This document shows positions 8,320 through 15,743 of a stretch of DNA of 21,116 nucleotides, one piece after another. The DNA is from CAZVWJ01 sp964631325 (GTDB lineage: Bacteria; T1Sed10-126), in NCBI GenBank assembly GCA_964631325.1, contig CAZVWJ010000044.1:1-21116 (forward strand), in the 5' to 3' direction. Both the position numbers and the translations under genes were made by a program. Each line of letters starts with the position of its first letter. The first letter of the stretch is position 1. Below the pieces are notes generated by a model. That model was not told the DNA's origin, made no database searches, and saw only the letters and a program-made list of their open reading frames with translations.

Positions 8320-10026
8320 GTGACCGAACAAGAATTTTCCCGCGAGGCCATCTGCGAACAGTTGGAACAGCTTGCAGATTTGCTGGAGATTGCCGAAAAA
8401 AATGAATTTAAAATACGGGCTTATCGCCGTGGCGCTGAGACTCTGCGTCACACTCCGGAACCGCTGGCCGAGTTAATTGCCGAAAACCGGCTAACGGAGT
8501 TGGAAGGAATAGGGGAGGCTATCGCCGAAAAAATTGAACAGGTTTACCGGACAGGAAAAATTGATAAATTTCAGGATTTGACTGAAGAGTATCCGGCTAA
8601 TTTGCTTGAACTATTGGAAATAAAAGGACTTGGTCCCCGGTCTGTGCGGAAACTTTTCGACGAATTAAACGTGCGGAACCTCGCCGATTTACGCAGTTCA
8701 TTGGAAGGAGAACAAGTGGAAGAGCTGGCCGGATTTGGTAAGAAAACCGTGAAAAATATCCGGCAGGCCCTGGCTCACAGGGATAAGTTTAGCGGCCGTT
8801 TCCTTTTGAGTTCGGCCCTGTCCCGGGCCCGCCAGCTCAAACAGCACCTGGCCCGGCAATCCGGGGTTGACCGGGTGGAAATTGCCGGAAGTTGTCGACG
8901 TGGCAGTGAAACTGTTGGGGACCTGGACATTTTATTGGAAAAAGTTGAAGAGGTAGACCTGATTCCCGAAAATTTATCCGGGGTGGAGTCCGTGTTGCAG
9001 AGCGGTGAGACAAAAGTTTCGGTTCGCCTGGAGAATGGACTGCAGGCGGATTTACGGGTTGTCGCCCCAGGGGAGTTCGGGGCGGCCTGGTTGTATTTTA
9101 CTGGTTCCAAACAACACAATATCAGGCTACGTGAGCGGGCCCGGAAACGCCGGCAACTAATTAATGAATACGGCTTATTCGACCAGGATTCCGGCGAAAA
9201 AATTGGTGGTGCCACTGAAGTGGAAATTTACAATTCACTGGAACTTGAGTGGATCCCTCCGGAACTGCGGGAGGACGCCGGTGAACTGGAGGCGGCCGAA
9301 TCCGGTTTGTCTTCGCTGGTAGAAGCCCGGCACATCCAGGGGGACGGCCACGTCCACACCACGGCTTCCGACGGTCACAACACTATTGAGGAAATGGCCC
9401 GGGCGGCTGAAAAAAAAGGTTACCAGTTCCTGGTAATTTCCGAGCACTCACGCTCACTTTCGGTTGCCGGGGGGTTGTCTAACAGTGAACTTAAAACCCA
9501 TATCGAACGGATTCGAGAAGTAAACGATAAAACAGAGAAGTTAGAATTGCTGGCCGGAGCGGAAGTTGATATACTTGCCGGTGGGAAGCTGGATTATCCG
9601 GATGGTTTGCTGGCCCAACTTGATCTTGTCACTGCTGCTGTCCATAGTAAATTTGGTCTTCCAAAAGAAGAGCAAACAGCTCGCGTGGTCCAGGGGATTA
9701 GCCATCCTGAGGTCGATATTCTGGCCCATCCTACCGGGCGGCTTCTCGGTCAGCGTCAACCCTATGCGATAGACCGGGATGAAGTTCTGAAGTCCGCTGT
9801 AAAAGGGGACGTTGCAGTTGAAATAAATTCACACGGACAGCGGCTTGACGCTAACGCCCAGTGGTGCCGGCGGGGAAAAAAACTTGGAGTTGAATTTATA
9901 ATTTCTACCGACAGTCATTCTGTAGAACAATTGGAATTAATTGAACTTGGTCTCAAAACTGCTCGGCGTGGTTGGTTGGAGCCTGCGCAGATCCTTAATT
10001 ACCAGGGGTGGAAGCGATGGACATAG
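8320..10026 (+). CDS. polX: Family X DNA polymerase with PHP domain (PolX)
   Basis: A 568-residue bacterial PolX, which fills short gaps in base-excision repair; the PHP domain usually supplies 3'-5' exonuclease activity. Order: helix-hairpin-helix N-terminal domain with two HhH motifs (LTELEGIGEAIAEKI, LLEIKGLGPRSVRKL), nucleotidyltransferase core GSCRRGSETVGDLDIL at 190-205 with metal-binding Asp201 and Asp203 and a third Asp at 244, and the C-terminal PHP domain beginning DGHVH (342-346) with EHS, HSK, HPTGR and DSHS motifs. Length equals the B. subtilis enzyme. The start is GTG at 8320, with GAGG 8 bases upstream. A longer frame from 8236 only translates repeat sequence and should not be used. 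The stop overlaps the following truncated moxR gene. Confidence 0.95.
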   Translation: MTEQEFSREAICEQLEQLADLLEIAEKNEFKIRAYRRGAETLRHTPEPLAELIAENRLTELEGIGEAIAEKIEQVYRTGKIDKFQDLTEEYPANLLELLEIKGLGPRSVRKLFDELNVRNLADLRSSLEGEQVEELAGFGKKTVKNIRQALAHRDKFSGRFLLSSALSRARQLKQHLARQSGVDRVEIAGSCRRGSETVGDLDILLEKVEEVDLIPENLSGVESVLQSGETKVSVRLENGLQADLRVVAPGEFGAAWLYFTGSKQHNIRLRERARKRRQLINEYGLFDQDSGEKIGGATEVEIYNSLELEWIPPELREDAGELEAAESGLSSLVEARHIQGDGHVHTTASDGHNTIEEMARAAEKKGYQFLVISEHSRSLSVAGGLSNSELKTHIERIREVNDKTEKLELLAGAEVDILAGGKLDYPDGLLAQLDLVTAAVHSKFGLPKEEQTARVVQGISHPEVDILAHPTGRLLGQRQPYAIDRDEVLKSAVKGDVAVEINSHGQRLDANAQWCRRGKKLGVEFIISTDSHSVEQLELIELGLKTARRGWLEPAQILNYQGWKRWT

Positions 10027-10244
10027 AAACGGACCAAAAAATTGTGAAAGTCCTTCAACAGAACATTAGCCGAGTTTTACTGGGTAAATCGGTGCCGTTT
10101 AAACTAACCTTAACAGCACTGCTGGCCGATGGTCACGTCCTAATTGAAGATGTGCCCGGGCTGGGGAAGACTATGTTGGTGCGGAGTCTGGCCCGCTCAA
10201 TTTCCGGCAATTACCGGCGCATTCAGTTCACTCCGGTTTTCTGA
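10017..10244 (+). pseudogene. Truncated MoxR-type AAA+ ATPase
   Basis: Only 75 codons of a MoxR-family ATPase remain. It starts ATG 10017 (AGGGG 8 bases upstream), overlapping the end of polX by 10 bases. The residues follow the family closely: LLGKSVPFKLTLTALLADGH, HVLIEDVPGLGKTMLVRSLA (Walker A about 47-52), then YRRIQFTP. Intact relatives continue here with a DLLPSDITG-type sequence, but this one runs into VF and a stop. The downstream sequence carries the end of another gene in a different frame, so a deletion or rearrangement probably removed the rest. Walker B, sensor and lid regions are absent, so the product cannot be a working ATPase. An assembly error is the alternative. Confidence 0.8.
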
Positions 10245-10486
10245 CCGTTAAACTGGACGAGGTCCTGGTTGAACTGGCCGCCGACCACTGGCCAACTATA
10301 ATGATTATTAATGAAAAGTTACCCGCTCTGATATTGATGGTTGCTTGCCTGATCTTTCTTTCCCTGGCTTTCGGAGTGGTTACTTACTTTTATTATTTGT
10401 ACCTTTCCCAATTTGTAACTACTCACCAAATCTTTTCTCCCTTGATGGGGGATAAACCCTGCGTACGTCTGGGAGAGAGGGGATAG
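10238..10486 (+). pseudogene. C-terminal fragment of a membrane protein
   Basis: An open frame, shifted relative to the moxR fragment, runs from the breakpoint to a TAG at 10484. It reads FLTVKLDEVLVELAADHWP, then a strongly hydrophobic helix LILMVACLIFLSLAFGVV with a tyrosine-rich end. No start codon with a ribosome site is visible (the in-frame ATG 10301 lacks one), so it looks like the tail of a gene whose front is lost. MoxR genes are usually followed by DUF58 and transglutaminase-type membrane protein genes, so this may be the remains of one. I cannot name the family. Its last codons fall inside a hairpin arm, so the original end may also be replaced. Confidence 0.5.
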
Positions 10487-10510
10487 GTGAGTAGTTATCC
10501 CCTCTCTCCC
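10417..10510. repeat. Overlapping perfect inverted repeats (hairpin plus loop-complementary arm)
   Basis: GGGAGAGAGGGGATA (10471-10485) and TATCCCCTCTCTCCC (10496-10510) make a perfect 15-bp stem around the 10-base loop GGTGAGTAGT. The loop plus one base (10486-10496) is in turn perfectly complementary over 11 bases to AACTACTCACC at 10417-10427. The two pairings could coexist as a pseudoknot or compete. Between the arms is CCTGCGTACGTC (10458-10469), which also occurs in the dispersed repeat at 1074-1085. It sits just after the truncated genes and may mark a mobile palindromic element. Confidence 0.7.
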
Positions 10511-10528
10511 ACAATTCCCTTTACAAAT

Positions 10529-10718
10529 CAGAAGCACTTTCTGGTAACCGGATTTTTTGAGTCGTCTTGAGCCTGGATGGCTCTTAAACGACTCAAAACC
10601 TCGGAGAACGCCACGATGGCGTTCGAGAATGAGGTTAGTAGAGAGAGCTTCTGATAAGGAACAATCTGTAACCAGAACCCTGGGAGAATACAGGTTAGGG
10701 ATAATATTTAATTTTTTC
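10529..10718 (+). ncRNA. Candidate structured RNA (multibranch fold), unidentified
   Basis: Several compatible stems suggest a folded RNA. A closing stem pairs CAGAAGC (10529-10535) with GCTTCTG (10647-10653). It encloses a small hairpin (10540-10552), a long hairpin with TTTTGAGTCGT (10555-10565) and ACGACTCAAAA (10588-10598) topped by GAGCC/GGCTC (10569-10573, 10579-10583), and a third with AACGCC (10607-10612) and GGCGTT (10618-10623) inside CTCG/CGAG. Outside, TTCTGGT (10539-10545) can instead pair with ACCAGAA (10671-10677), giving an alternative fold. A final hairpin (about 10676-10700) is followed after 10 bases by TTTTTT. There is no convincing ORF. It matches no RNA family I can name; strand is inferred from the trailing T-run. 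Confidence 0.4.
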
Positions 10719-10747
10719 GGAACTAATCTTTTGATCAAAATCACCAC

Positions 10748-10776
10748 CTGATAAATGCGTGCTGGTGTGATATACT
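10748..10776 (+). promoter_or_regulatory. Predicted extended -10 promoter for the lipoprotein gene
   Basis: TATACT at 10771-10776 is preceded by TGA (extended -10 form TG-N-TATACT). CTGATA at 10748-10753 is a 4-of-6 match to a -35 hexamer with a 17-base spacer. It lies about 73 bases before the lipoprotein start. A near-match to the FNR-type box, TTGATCAAAATCAC, lies upstream at 10731-10744 but at a different spacing from the three boxes on the other strand. Confidence 0.5.
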
Positions 10777-10848
10777 GTAATTAATTGATTTACTGTTGGG
10801 AGGATAGGGATGTTAATCTAACTTTCGTATTTTTACGGAGTGAATCCT

Positions 10849-11283
10849 ATGCACCGTTTAAAAAATTATTACTCACTACTGCTGATGGGAATGCTAATTT
10901 TAATGGTATCGGGCTGTGCAACTCGTTATCGACCGGCAGAAGATGGTGGATACGGTTATAGCCATCAAGCCCTACGTCCCGATGTCTTCCTCGTGAAATT
11001 CCAGGGTAACACTTCTATGGACCGTGAAACCGTTTGGACACTTGCCCTATACCGTGCTTCTGAACTAACAGTGCAGCGAGGGTTTAATTACTTTGTGCTT
11101 TTGAACAGTGAGGAGAATAAGAAGAGCAACGGGTGGTTTTCTTCGCCTTACCCCCAGGTTCAATCACAAACGGCTGTCCCAATAGCTAGGTTAAAAATTC
11201 AAATGAGAAATGGAGAACTCCCCGACAATCCATCAGCATTAGACCCGAATTTTATTTTGAAAACTTACAAAATAAATGAATAG
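10849..11283 (+). CDS. Small outer-envelope lipoprotein (CC0125/CC1285-like)
   Basis: A 144-residue predicted lipoprotein. The signal segment (about residues 8-20) ends in MVSGC, a clear lipobox, followed by ATRYRPAEDGGYGYS. The TxYRP-GGYGYS start and the LYRASELTVQRGFNYFVLL segment resemble the CC0125/CC1285 family of small lipoproteins of unknown function, in which a DUF4156-like alpha/beta core senses or binds something undefined. I chose ATG 10849 because GGAG ends 8 bases upstream; a GTG at 10840 overlaps that ribosome site. An extended -10 promoter lies upstream. A ThiS/MoaD-like gene follows 44 bases later on the same strand. Confidence 0.75.
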   Translation: MHRLKNYYSLLLMGMLILMVSGCATRYRPAEDGGYGYSHQALRPDVFLVKFQGNTSMDRETVWTLALYRASELTVQRGFNYFVLLNSEENKKSNGWFSSPYPQVQSQTAVPIARLKIQMRNGELPDNPSALDPNFILKTYKINE

Positions 11284-11327
11284 CACTTTTCGCTATATTT
11301 CATCAACGTATAATCTGGTGAGGCACT

Positions 11328-11561
11328 ATGAAAATTGAGCTGGAATACGTGAGTTTTTTAGATTTACCGGAAACGGAAAATAACTCCGTTATCCAGGTGG
11401 ACGCGAATGCCCGAATAAAGGATGTTCTTGCGGAACTAGGACTTTCTAGTAAAAACATAAAACATATAAAACCGTTCATTAATGAAGAAGAAACAAGTTT
11501 AAATTCTTCCCTGGAAGAGGGGGATCATCTTTTCCTCTACCTCCCCGCCGGTGGCGGTTGA
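11328..11561 (+). CDS. ThiS/MoaD-like ubiquitin-fold sulfur carrier
   Basis: A 77-residue protein with the beta-grasp fold pattern of MoaD/ThiS proteins: a first strand MKIELEYVSFLDL, an ANARIKDVLAELGL helix, then PFINEE and EGDHLFLYLPAGGG. The C-terminal double glycine is the place where MoaD and ThiS are adenylated and thiolated by an E1-like partner. No MoeB, ThiF or partner enzyme gene is in the window, so its acceptor pathway (molybdopterin, thiamine, tungsten cofactor or amino acid synthesis) is open. GGTGAGG precedes the ATG by 4 bases. The last residues are GGG, so the mature end may need no trimming beyond what the family allows. Confidence 0.8.
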   Translation: MKIELEYVSFLDLPETENNSVIQVDANARIKDVLAELGLSSKNIKHIKPFINEEETSLNSSLEEGDHLFLYLPAGGG

Positions 11562-11567
11562 ATCCAC

Positions 11568-11591
11568 TCAGAAACCGGACATTTTTTCTGA
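11568..11591. terminator. Possible bidirectional hairpin between convergent genes
   Basis: TCAGAAA (11568-11574) and TTTCTGA (11585-11591) form a 7-bp stem with a 10-base loop that includes part of a T-run. It lies in the 44 bases between the convergent ThiS/MoaD-like and flavodiiron genes, where a shared terminator is expected. The stem is AT-rich and weak. Confidence 0.35.
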
Positions 11592-11605
11592 AATTTAAGT
11601 TGAAG

Positions 11606-12796
11606 TTACTTTTGTTTAGTTTGTTCCCCCAGTTTTTTACCAAAATTTTGACATTCCTCTAATTTTTCAGCATCCGGCTGCCATTTGCACTTCAGTCCGG
11701 ATTCGGCGAGAGGGATATCACATTCCTCAAAGTGATCCTCAATTACGTCAATTGCTTCGCCGCTCCAGCCGTAGGAACCAAAGGCGGCGCCCTGTTTGTT
11801 CTGGAAATCGAGTCCCCGCAGATCTTCCAGAAGTGGCCTGATTGACGGCAGAACTCCGTTGTTCAGAGTGGATGAACCGATAACGATGGTCCGGGCTTTA
11901 AAAATTTCAACGAGCATGTCATTGCGGTCGCCGCTTGCCGCCGGCAATACTTTGCAGTCCACCCCGACGTCGTTAATTCCTTCGCCGATTGCGTCGGCCA
12001 TTTTACGAGTTGCTTCCCACATGGTGTCGTAAAGGATGACTGCCCGTTGTTCCGGCTGTTGCTCGGCCCACTCGGTGTATTTCTCAACGATCTGCATTGG
12101 CTGATCCCGCCAGATAACTCCGTGGCTGGGGGCAATCATCTCCACCTCCAGCTCCAGTTCCTGCAGTTCTGCTATTTTGCGCTTGATCTGGCCGCAGAAA
12201 GGGGTGAGGATATTAACAAAATACTTCAGCGCTTCCTCCCAGAGCTCCTGCTGGTTAACTTCATCGTTGAACCGGTTGCCGGTCGCGTAGTGCTGACCGA
12301 AAGCGTCATTTGGAAATAAGATATTTTGCCCGGGCAAGTAGGTAAACATGCTGTCCGGCCAGTGAAGCATCGGTGCTTCCACGAACTGCAACTGCCGCTC
12401 GCCGATATCCAGGCTGTCTCCCGTTTCCATCGGCCGGGGGTTCCAGTCCTCGTGGTAATGACCGGGAATAGTTTCCGCACCGCGGCTGGAAGTGATCAGG
12501 GTGGCCCCGGGTGCGGCTTCAAGCACGGCGGGTAAAGCGCCCGAGTGGTCGACCTCGGCGTGATTGGCCACCACGTAATCCAGCTCTGCCGGGTCAATTA
12601 ACTCCTCCAGGCTATCCAGGAACTCCTCGGTGAACGGTTCGTAGACGGTATCAATCAGGACGTCCTTTTCGTCTCGAATTAAATAGGCGTTGTACGTGGT
12701 CCCCCGGTGGGTAGACAGCTCGTGGCCGTGAAATTCTCGGCGTCCCCAGTCGACGACCCCCACCCAGTGCACATTTTCGGCAAGTTTACAATGCAT
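11606..12796 (-). CDS. Class A flavodiiron protein (NO/O2 reductase, FprA-type)
   Basis: A 396-residue flavodiiron protein, a cytoplasmic enzyme that reduces NO to N2O and/or O2 to water. The N-terminal metallo-beta-lactamase-like half carries the full diiron ligand set, numbered from ATG 12796: His79, Glu81, Asp83 (in NHAEVDHSG), His145, Asp164 and His225. The C-terminal flavodoxin half binds FMN, with YDTMWEATRKMA as its phosphate loop, GSSTLNNGVLP and GSYGWSGEA. There is no extra rubredoxin or oxidoreductase domain, so it is class A and needs an external electron donor. The start ATG 12796 has AGGAGG 9 bases upstream; an ATG at 12805 directly abuts that site. The start overlaps the end of the GGDEF gene by 11 bases, so translation is probably coupled. 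Confidence 0.96.
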   Translation of the reverse strand: MHCKLAENVHWVGVVDWGRREFHGHELSTHRGTTYNAYLIRDEKDVLIDTVYEPFTEEFLDSLEELIDPAELDYVVANHAEVDHSGALPAVLEAAPGATLITSSRGAETIPGHYHEDWNPRPMETGDSLDIGERQLQFVEAPMLHWPDSMFTYLPGQNILFPNDAFGQHYATGNRFNDEVNQQELWEEALKYFVNILTPFCGQIKRKIAELQELELEVEMIAPSHGVIWRDQPMQIVEKYTEWAEQQPEQRAVILYDTMWEATRKMADAIGEGINDVGVDCKVLPAASGDRNDMLVEIFKARTIVIGSSTLNNGVLPSIRPLLEDLRGLDFQNKQGAAFGSYGWSGEAIDVIEDHFEECDIPLAESGLKCKWQPDAEKLEECQNFGKKLGEQTKQK

Positions 12797-14843
12797 CGGT
12801 ATCATCCTCCTGCTTGGAATAAGATTTTACTCTGTTGCGCCCCTGGATTTTTGCGGTATAAAGTGCTTCATCGGCCTGGTGAAGTAATGTATCTGCGGTA
12901 ATATCCTCATTTTCCACGCTGGCTATTCCTCCGGAGACAGTGATTGTTACGTCAAGATTTGCTGATTTTGAAGACTCTATTTCTTTGAGGATCCGTTCGG
13001 CTAGCTGACGTGCTGCCCCGGCATCAGTCTGCGGCAAAATTAATCCGAATTCTTCGCCCCCGTAGCGGGCGACCAGATCGGATTCCCGGGTAAGTTTCTG
13101 GAAAATTGTTGCAATTTCTTCCAGGACTTCGTCACCTTTCAGGTGGCCGTGTTCGTCGTTAATTTGTTTGAAATGATCGATGTCGAACAGGATTACGGAG
13201 AGTCTTTCAGCGTAGCGCCGCGTTCGCTCCAGTTGATGTTCCAACTCTTCTTTGAAATGTGAATGATTATACAAACCTGTCTGCAGGTCATGTATTGCGC
13301 CGTATTGCAGTTGCATCTCCATTTGCTTACGTTCTGTTATTTCGCGGCTCGCTCCAATTATTCTGGTTACTTCATTTTCCGCGTTGATTATCGGAACCCC
13401 TTCGACCCAGACCCAGCGTTTAAAATCAGCGCCCGGATTAACCCTGTATTCCAACTCGACCTCTTCCCCCTGTTTTAGTTTTTCCACGGCCTGTTCAACT
13501 TTTTCCCGATCTTCCGGGTGAATGTTTTCCAGGAAAGAACGGGGGTCGTTCTCGACTTTTTCTCGCCGCCCGCCGTATAGTTCGGAATATTGCTGGTCGA
13601 GATAGATAAGTTCTTCCCAGTTGCCGTCAAAAATCCAGAATACCTCGTCAAAATTTTCGGCCATCTGGCGGAACTGGCGCTCCCGCTGTTCAAGTTCTCT
13701 GCGCGCTTCAACCCGTTTGGTAATATCGGTGGCCACAATAATTATCCTGCTGTTGTCTAACTCTGTCATTGACAGAAGCACCGGAAATTTTTGGCCGTTT
13801 TTCTTCTGCAGAACCGTCTCCTTGTTTTTTATTCCTCTATTTATCAGGCACTCTGCTTCTTCCTTTTCTTCTCCGTTTACCCCCCGGGGGCAAAAGGGGC
13901 CACAAATTTTACGCAGGGGCTCATCTTTTAATTCTCCGCGTTCATATCCCAGGTTAGTTTTCAGGGAACTGTTAACTTCTTCGATTGTTGCCGGGCAGTT
14001 TATGGTTTTTTTAGGATTAGAACAAGTTGCAACCACGATCATGTCCGACATATTATTTAAAATATCATCGAGGTAGTCCCGGCTGACTGTGGTTTCTTTT
14101 AACCGGCTGGACATTTCGTTGAAATTTTCAGCCAGCATTCCAATCTCATCTCGAGTTTTAACTTCTACTGTTGGGGGCAGGTTGCCCGTTTTGATTTTTT
14201 TAGTTGCACTCTGTAATTCACGGACCGGCTCAACTATGGAACTGTACATGGCCGAGGAGACGAGACTGCCCAGCAGAAGCCCCGACCCGAGTAAAAGTAG
14301 CTCCCGCCAAATTATTCGATCAATTTCGGCTTCAGTATATTCCGACCAGGCATTAACGGCTTTGTGCATTTTTAGAACAAGCTCTTCCGTGTGGCCCCGG
14401 ATGTAATGCAGTGCCCGTTGTCTTTGCGTGGAACTGTGCTGGTGTTCAGCGTTAACGAGTACTTTTAAGTTCTTTTTGAAAGGTTGCCAGGCTCTATAAG
14501 TGGCCAGTAACTTTTGCCTGATTTCCGAAGTTGCCGGTTCCGGATAATTTAGTTTTTTGCTGCCAGTAATTAGATTTTGTTGAGTTTGCTCAAATAATCT
14601 TATCGTTTTTTTTAAAGTAGCCTGTTGTTTCTTATCGCCGTTAGCCAGAAGTTCAGCAGTCCGCCCCAGCCTTTGAATTAACATGCGCTGGCGGCCGGCG
14701 TCGTCAATGGCATTAGCGTTCTGGGTTAGCGAATAAAAACTGAAGTAGGTGTAGGAAAACAGGACGATAATAGTGAGAAAAAGAAGGCCGATTACTATCC
14801 CCAGTTTCATCCTGATGCTCAGCTTGTTCAGAAAAAATCGCAC
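12786..14843 (-). CDS. Membrane PilJ-type/HAMP/PAS/PAS/GGDEF diguanylate cyclase
   Basis: A 685-residue sensor that should make cyclic di-GMP. Order: transmembrane helix 13-36, a periplasmic helical domain 40-175 with the PilJ-like NANAIDDAGRQRMLIQRLGR segment, transmembrane helix about 183-205, HAMP (about 206-258), PAS1 (about 258-370), PAS2 (about 390-510) and GGDEF (about 520-675). The active-site motif is GGEEF at 595-599, and the inhibitory-site RxxD is present (Arg586 to Asp589), so it is probably active and product-inhibited. All five cysteines of the protein (274, 283, 314, 318, 332) lie in PAS1, including CGPFC, suggesting redox or metal sensing. The start is GTG with only a weak ribosome site. 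Its stop overlaps the flavodiiron start, linking gas detoxification and c-di-GMP signalling. Confidence 0.9.
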   Translation of the reverse strand: MRFFLNKLSIRMKLGIVIGLLFLTIIVLFSYTYFSFYSLTQNANAIDDAGRQRMLIQRLGRTAELLANGDKKQQATLKKTIRLFEQTQQNLITGSKKLNYPEPATSEIRQKLLATYRAWQPFKKNLKVLVNAEHQHSSTQRQRALHYIRGHTEELVLKMHKAVNAWSEYTEAEIDRIIWRELLLLGSGLLLGSLVSSAMYSSIVEPVRELQSATKKIKTGNLPPTVEVKTRDEIGMLAENFNEMSSRLKETTVSRDYLDDILNNMSDMIVVATCSNPKKTINCPATIEEVNSSLKTNLGYERGELKDEPLRKICGPFCPRGVNGEEKEEAECLINRGIKNKETVLQKKNGQKFPVLLSMTELDNSRIIIVATDITKRVEARRELEQRERQFRQMAENFDEVFWIFDGNWEELIYLDQQYSELYGGRREKVENDPRSFLENIHPEDREKVEQAVEKLKQGEEVELEYRVNPGADFKRWVWVEGVPIINAENEVTRIIGASREITERKQMEMQLQYGAIHDLQTGLYNHSHFKEELEHQLERTRRYAERLSVILFDIDHFKQINDEHGHLKGDEVLEEIATIFQKLTRESDLVARYGGEEFGLILPQTDAGAARQLAERILKEIESSKSANLDVTITVSGGIASVENEDITADTLLHQADEALYTAKIQGRNRVKSYSKQEDDTDAL

Positions 14844-14898
14844 CGGTTATCGCCCCGTTTCTTTGTCAGTAGTTAACTGAATTGCACCCTTGAAGTAT

Positions 14899-15031
14899 CT
14901 AAAACGATAAATGTTTAGCGTATTCTTTAAATCTTTTATCAAACAACAGGTCGTGCTCCCTGTGAAAATGAGTTCCACAGGGAACATGATTTGCTGTTAT
15001 GGGAGACGCTAAACTAATACCTAAAACGATA
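14899..15031. repeat. Palindromic element with flanking 11-bp direct repeats
   Basis: CTAAAACGATA occurs at 14899-14909 and again at 15021-15031. Between them lie GTTTAGCGT (14913-14921) and its exact inverse ACGCTAAAC (15006-15014). Inside is a long hairpin (14945-14998) with TCCCTGTG/CACAGGGA (14957-14964, 14976-14983) extended by AACAG/CTGTT and a G-U-containing segment. Nested inverted repeats bounded by a direct repeat resemble a small MITE-like insertion, although a few bases separate the direct repeats from the inverted ones. It separates the hemerythrin and GGDEF genes and could fold in their shared transcript. Confidence 0.6.
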
Positions 15032-15050
15032 TAAATTTATGAAGCCTGAT

Positions 15051-15461
15051 TTACTCAATTTCTGAGTAGAGCTCACAATCTTCACGTTCTATTCGGGCTT
15101 CGAGTGTTGACAGAATCTTTCGAGTTTCGATAACAAATTCTTCGGCAGAATCTTGAATTATTCCGGCTGAAGGCCAGCGATTGACGTAGGAGTTAAAGGA
15201 CTGTTTTAGATCTCCCATCTCCGATTTGAATTGTTTTGCAGTTGTTCGGAGCTCCGGGTCCTCTGCTTCAGATAGAGCCGGGTAAATTTCGTTGTCCTCC
15301 AGCTTGAGGTGTTTGTCCAGGATTTTTTTAAGGGCGTTCAGCTGGTTGTGTACTTCCGCAGCGTTCGCCCGAATTATTTCTGATTTCAGAAATTCGCCAA
15401 TTTTATCGCAAATTTCCAGTAATTTACGGTGTTGGGTGTTTATTTTTTCCCAGTCAGCCAT
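15051..15461 (-). CDS. Hemerythrin-like (HHE) diiron-type protein
   Basis: A 136-residue four-helix hemerythrin-domain protein, a family that binds a non-haem diiron site for O2 or NO sensing or storage, or for iron-cluster repair. The first half has His11 and the KHLKLEDNEIYP motif (His51, Glu55, Glu58). The second half has FKSEMGDLKQSFNSYVNRW and LEARIEREDCELY, where classical hemerythrins carry further His ligands. The replacement by Glu/Arg looks like a recurrent subfamily feature (from memory of similar proteins) rather than decay, but the iron site may be unusual. ATG 15461 has GGGAGG 8 bases upstream; a TTG at 15464 is less likely. An FNR-type promoter lies upstream, and the GGDEF and flavodiiron genes follow on the same strand. 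Confidence 0.85.
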   Translation of the reverse strand: MADWEKINTQHRKLLEICDKIGEFLKSEIIRANAAEVHNQLNALKKILDKHLKLEDNEIYPALSEAEDPELRTTAKQFKSEMGDLKQSFNSYVNRWPSAGIIQDSAEEFVIETRKILSTLEARIEREDCELYSEIE

Positions 15462-15645
15462 CAATAAAGCCTCCCGTGTGTAACAGATTTTGTCTCAAAG
15501 ATGACCCACTTCTAATATTCTTCTTACTTCCTCGAAATGTTGCCGGTTTTCAATTTGCTCGTTCTACGAATTTTAGTAACAAATTATTATTTTTAACTTA
15601 AAACCAGAGTTGAGGTGAAAATAATTCTATCTCCAAGTTACTAAA

Positions 15646-15687
15646 AATATATCACCTCTTAGAACAACAGTCATTGAGCCAAATCAA
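15646..15687 (-). promoter_or_regulatory. FNR-type class II promoter upstream of the hemerythrin gene
   Basis: On the minus strand, TTGATTTGGCTCAA (15687-15674, a TTGA-N6-TCAA palindrome) is followed after exactly 22 bases by TATATT (15651-15646). With the usual start point about 15639, the box is centred at -41.5, the activator position for FNR/CRP class II promoters. The predicted leader to the hemerythrin ATG is 178 bases. An inverted repeat GAGGTGA/TCACCTC (15612-15618, 15652-15658) straddles the -10 and may be a second operator. Confidence 0.7.
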
Positions 15688-15743
15688 TTTTTGGGGAATA
15701 TATTTACGGGAAATCGGAATTAAGTGAGAAAAAAATCTGAGGT

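Noticed and set aside
10731..10744. Fourth FNR-type box TTGATCAAAATCAC before the lipoprotein gene
   Set aside because: One half-site is imperfect and the distance to TATACT is 26 bases instead of 22, so it does not fit the pattern of the other three.
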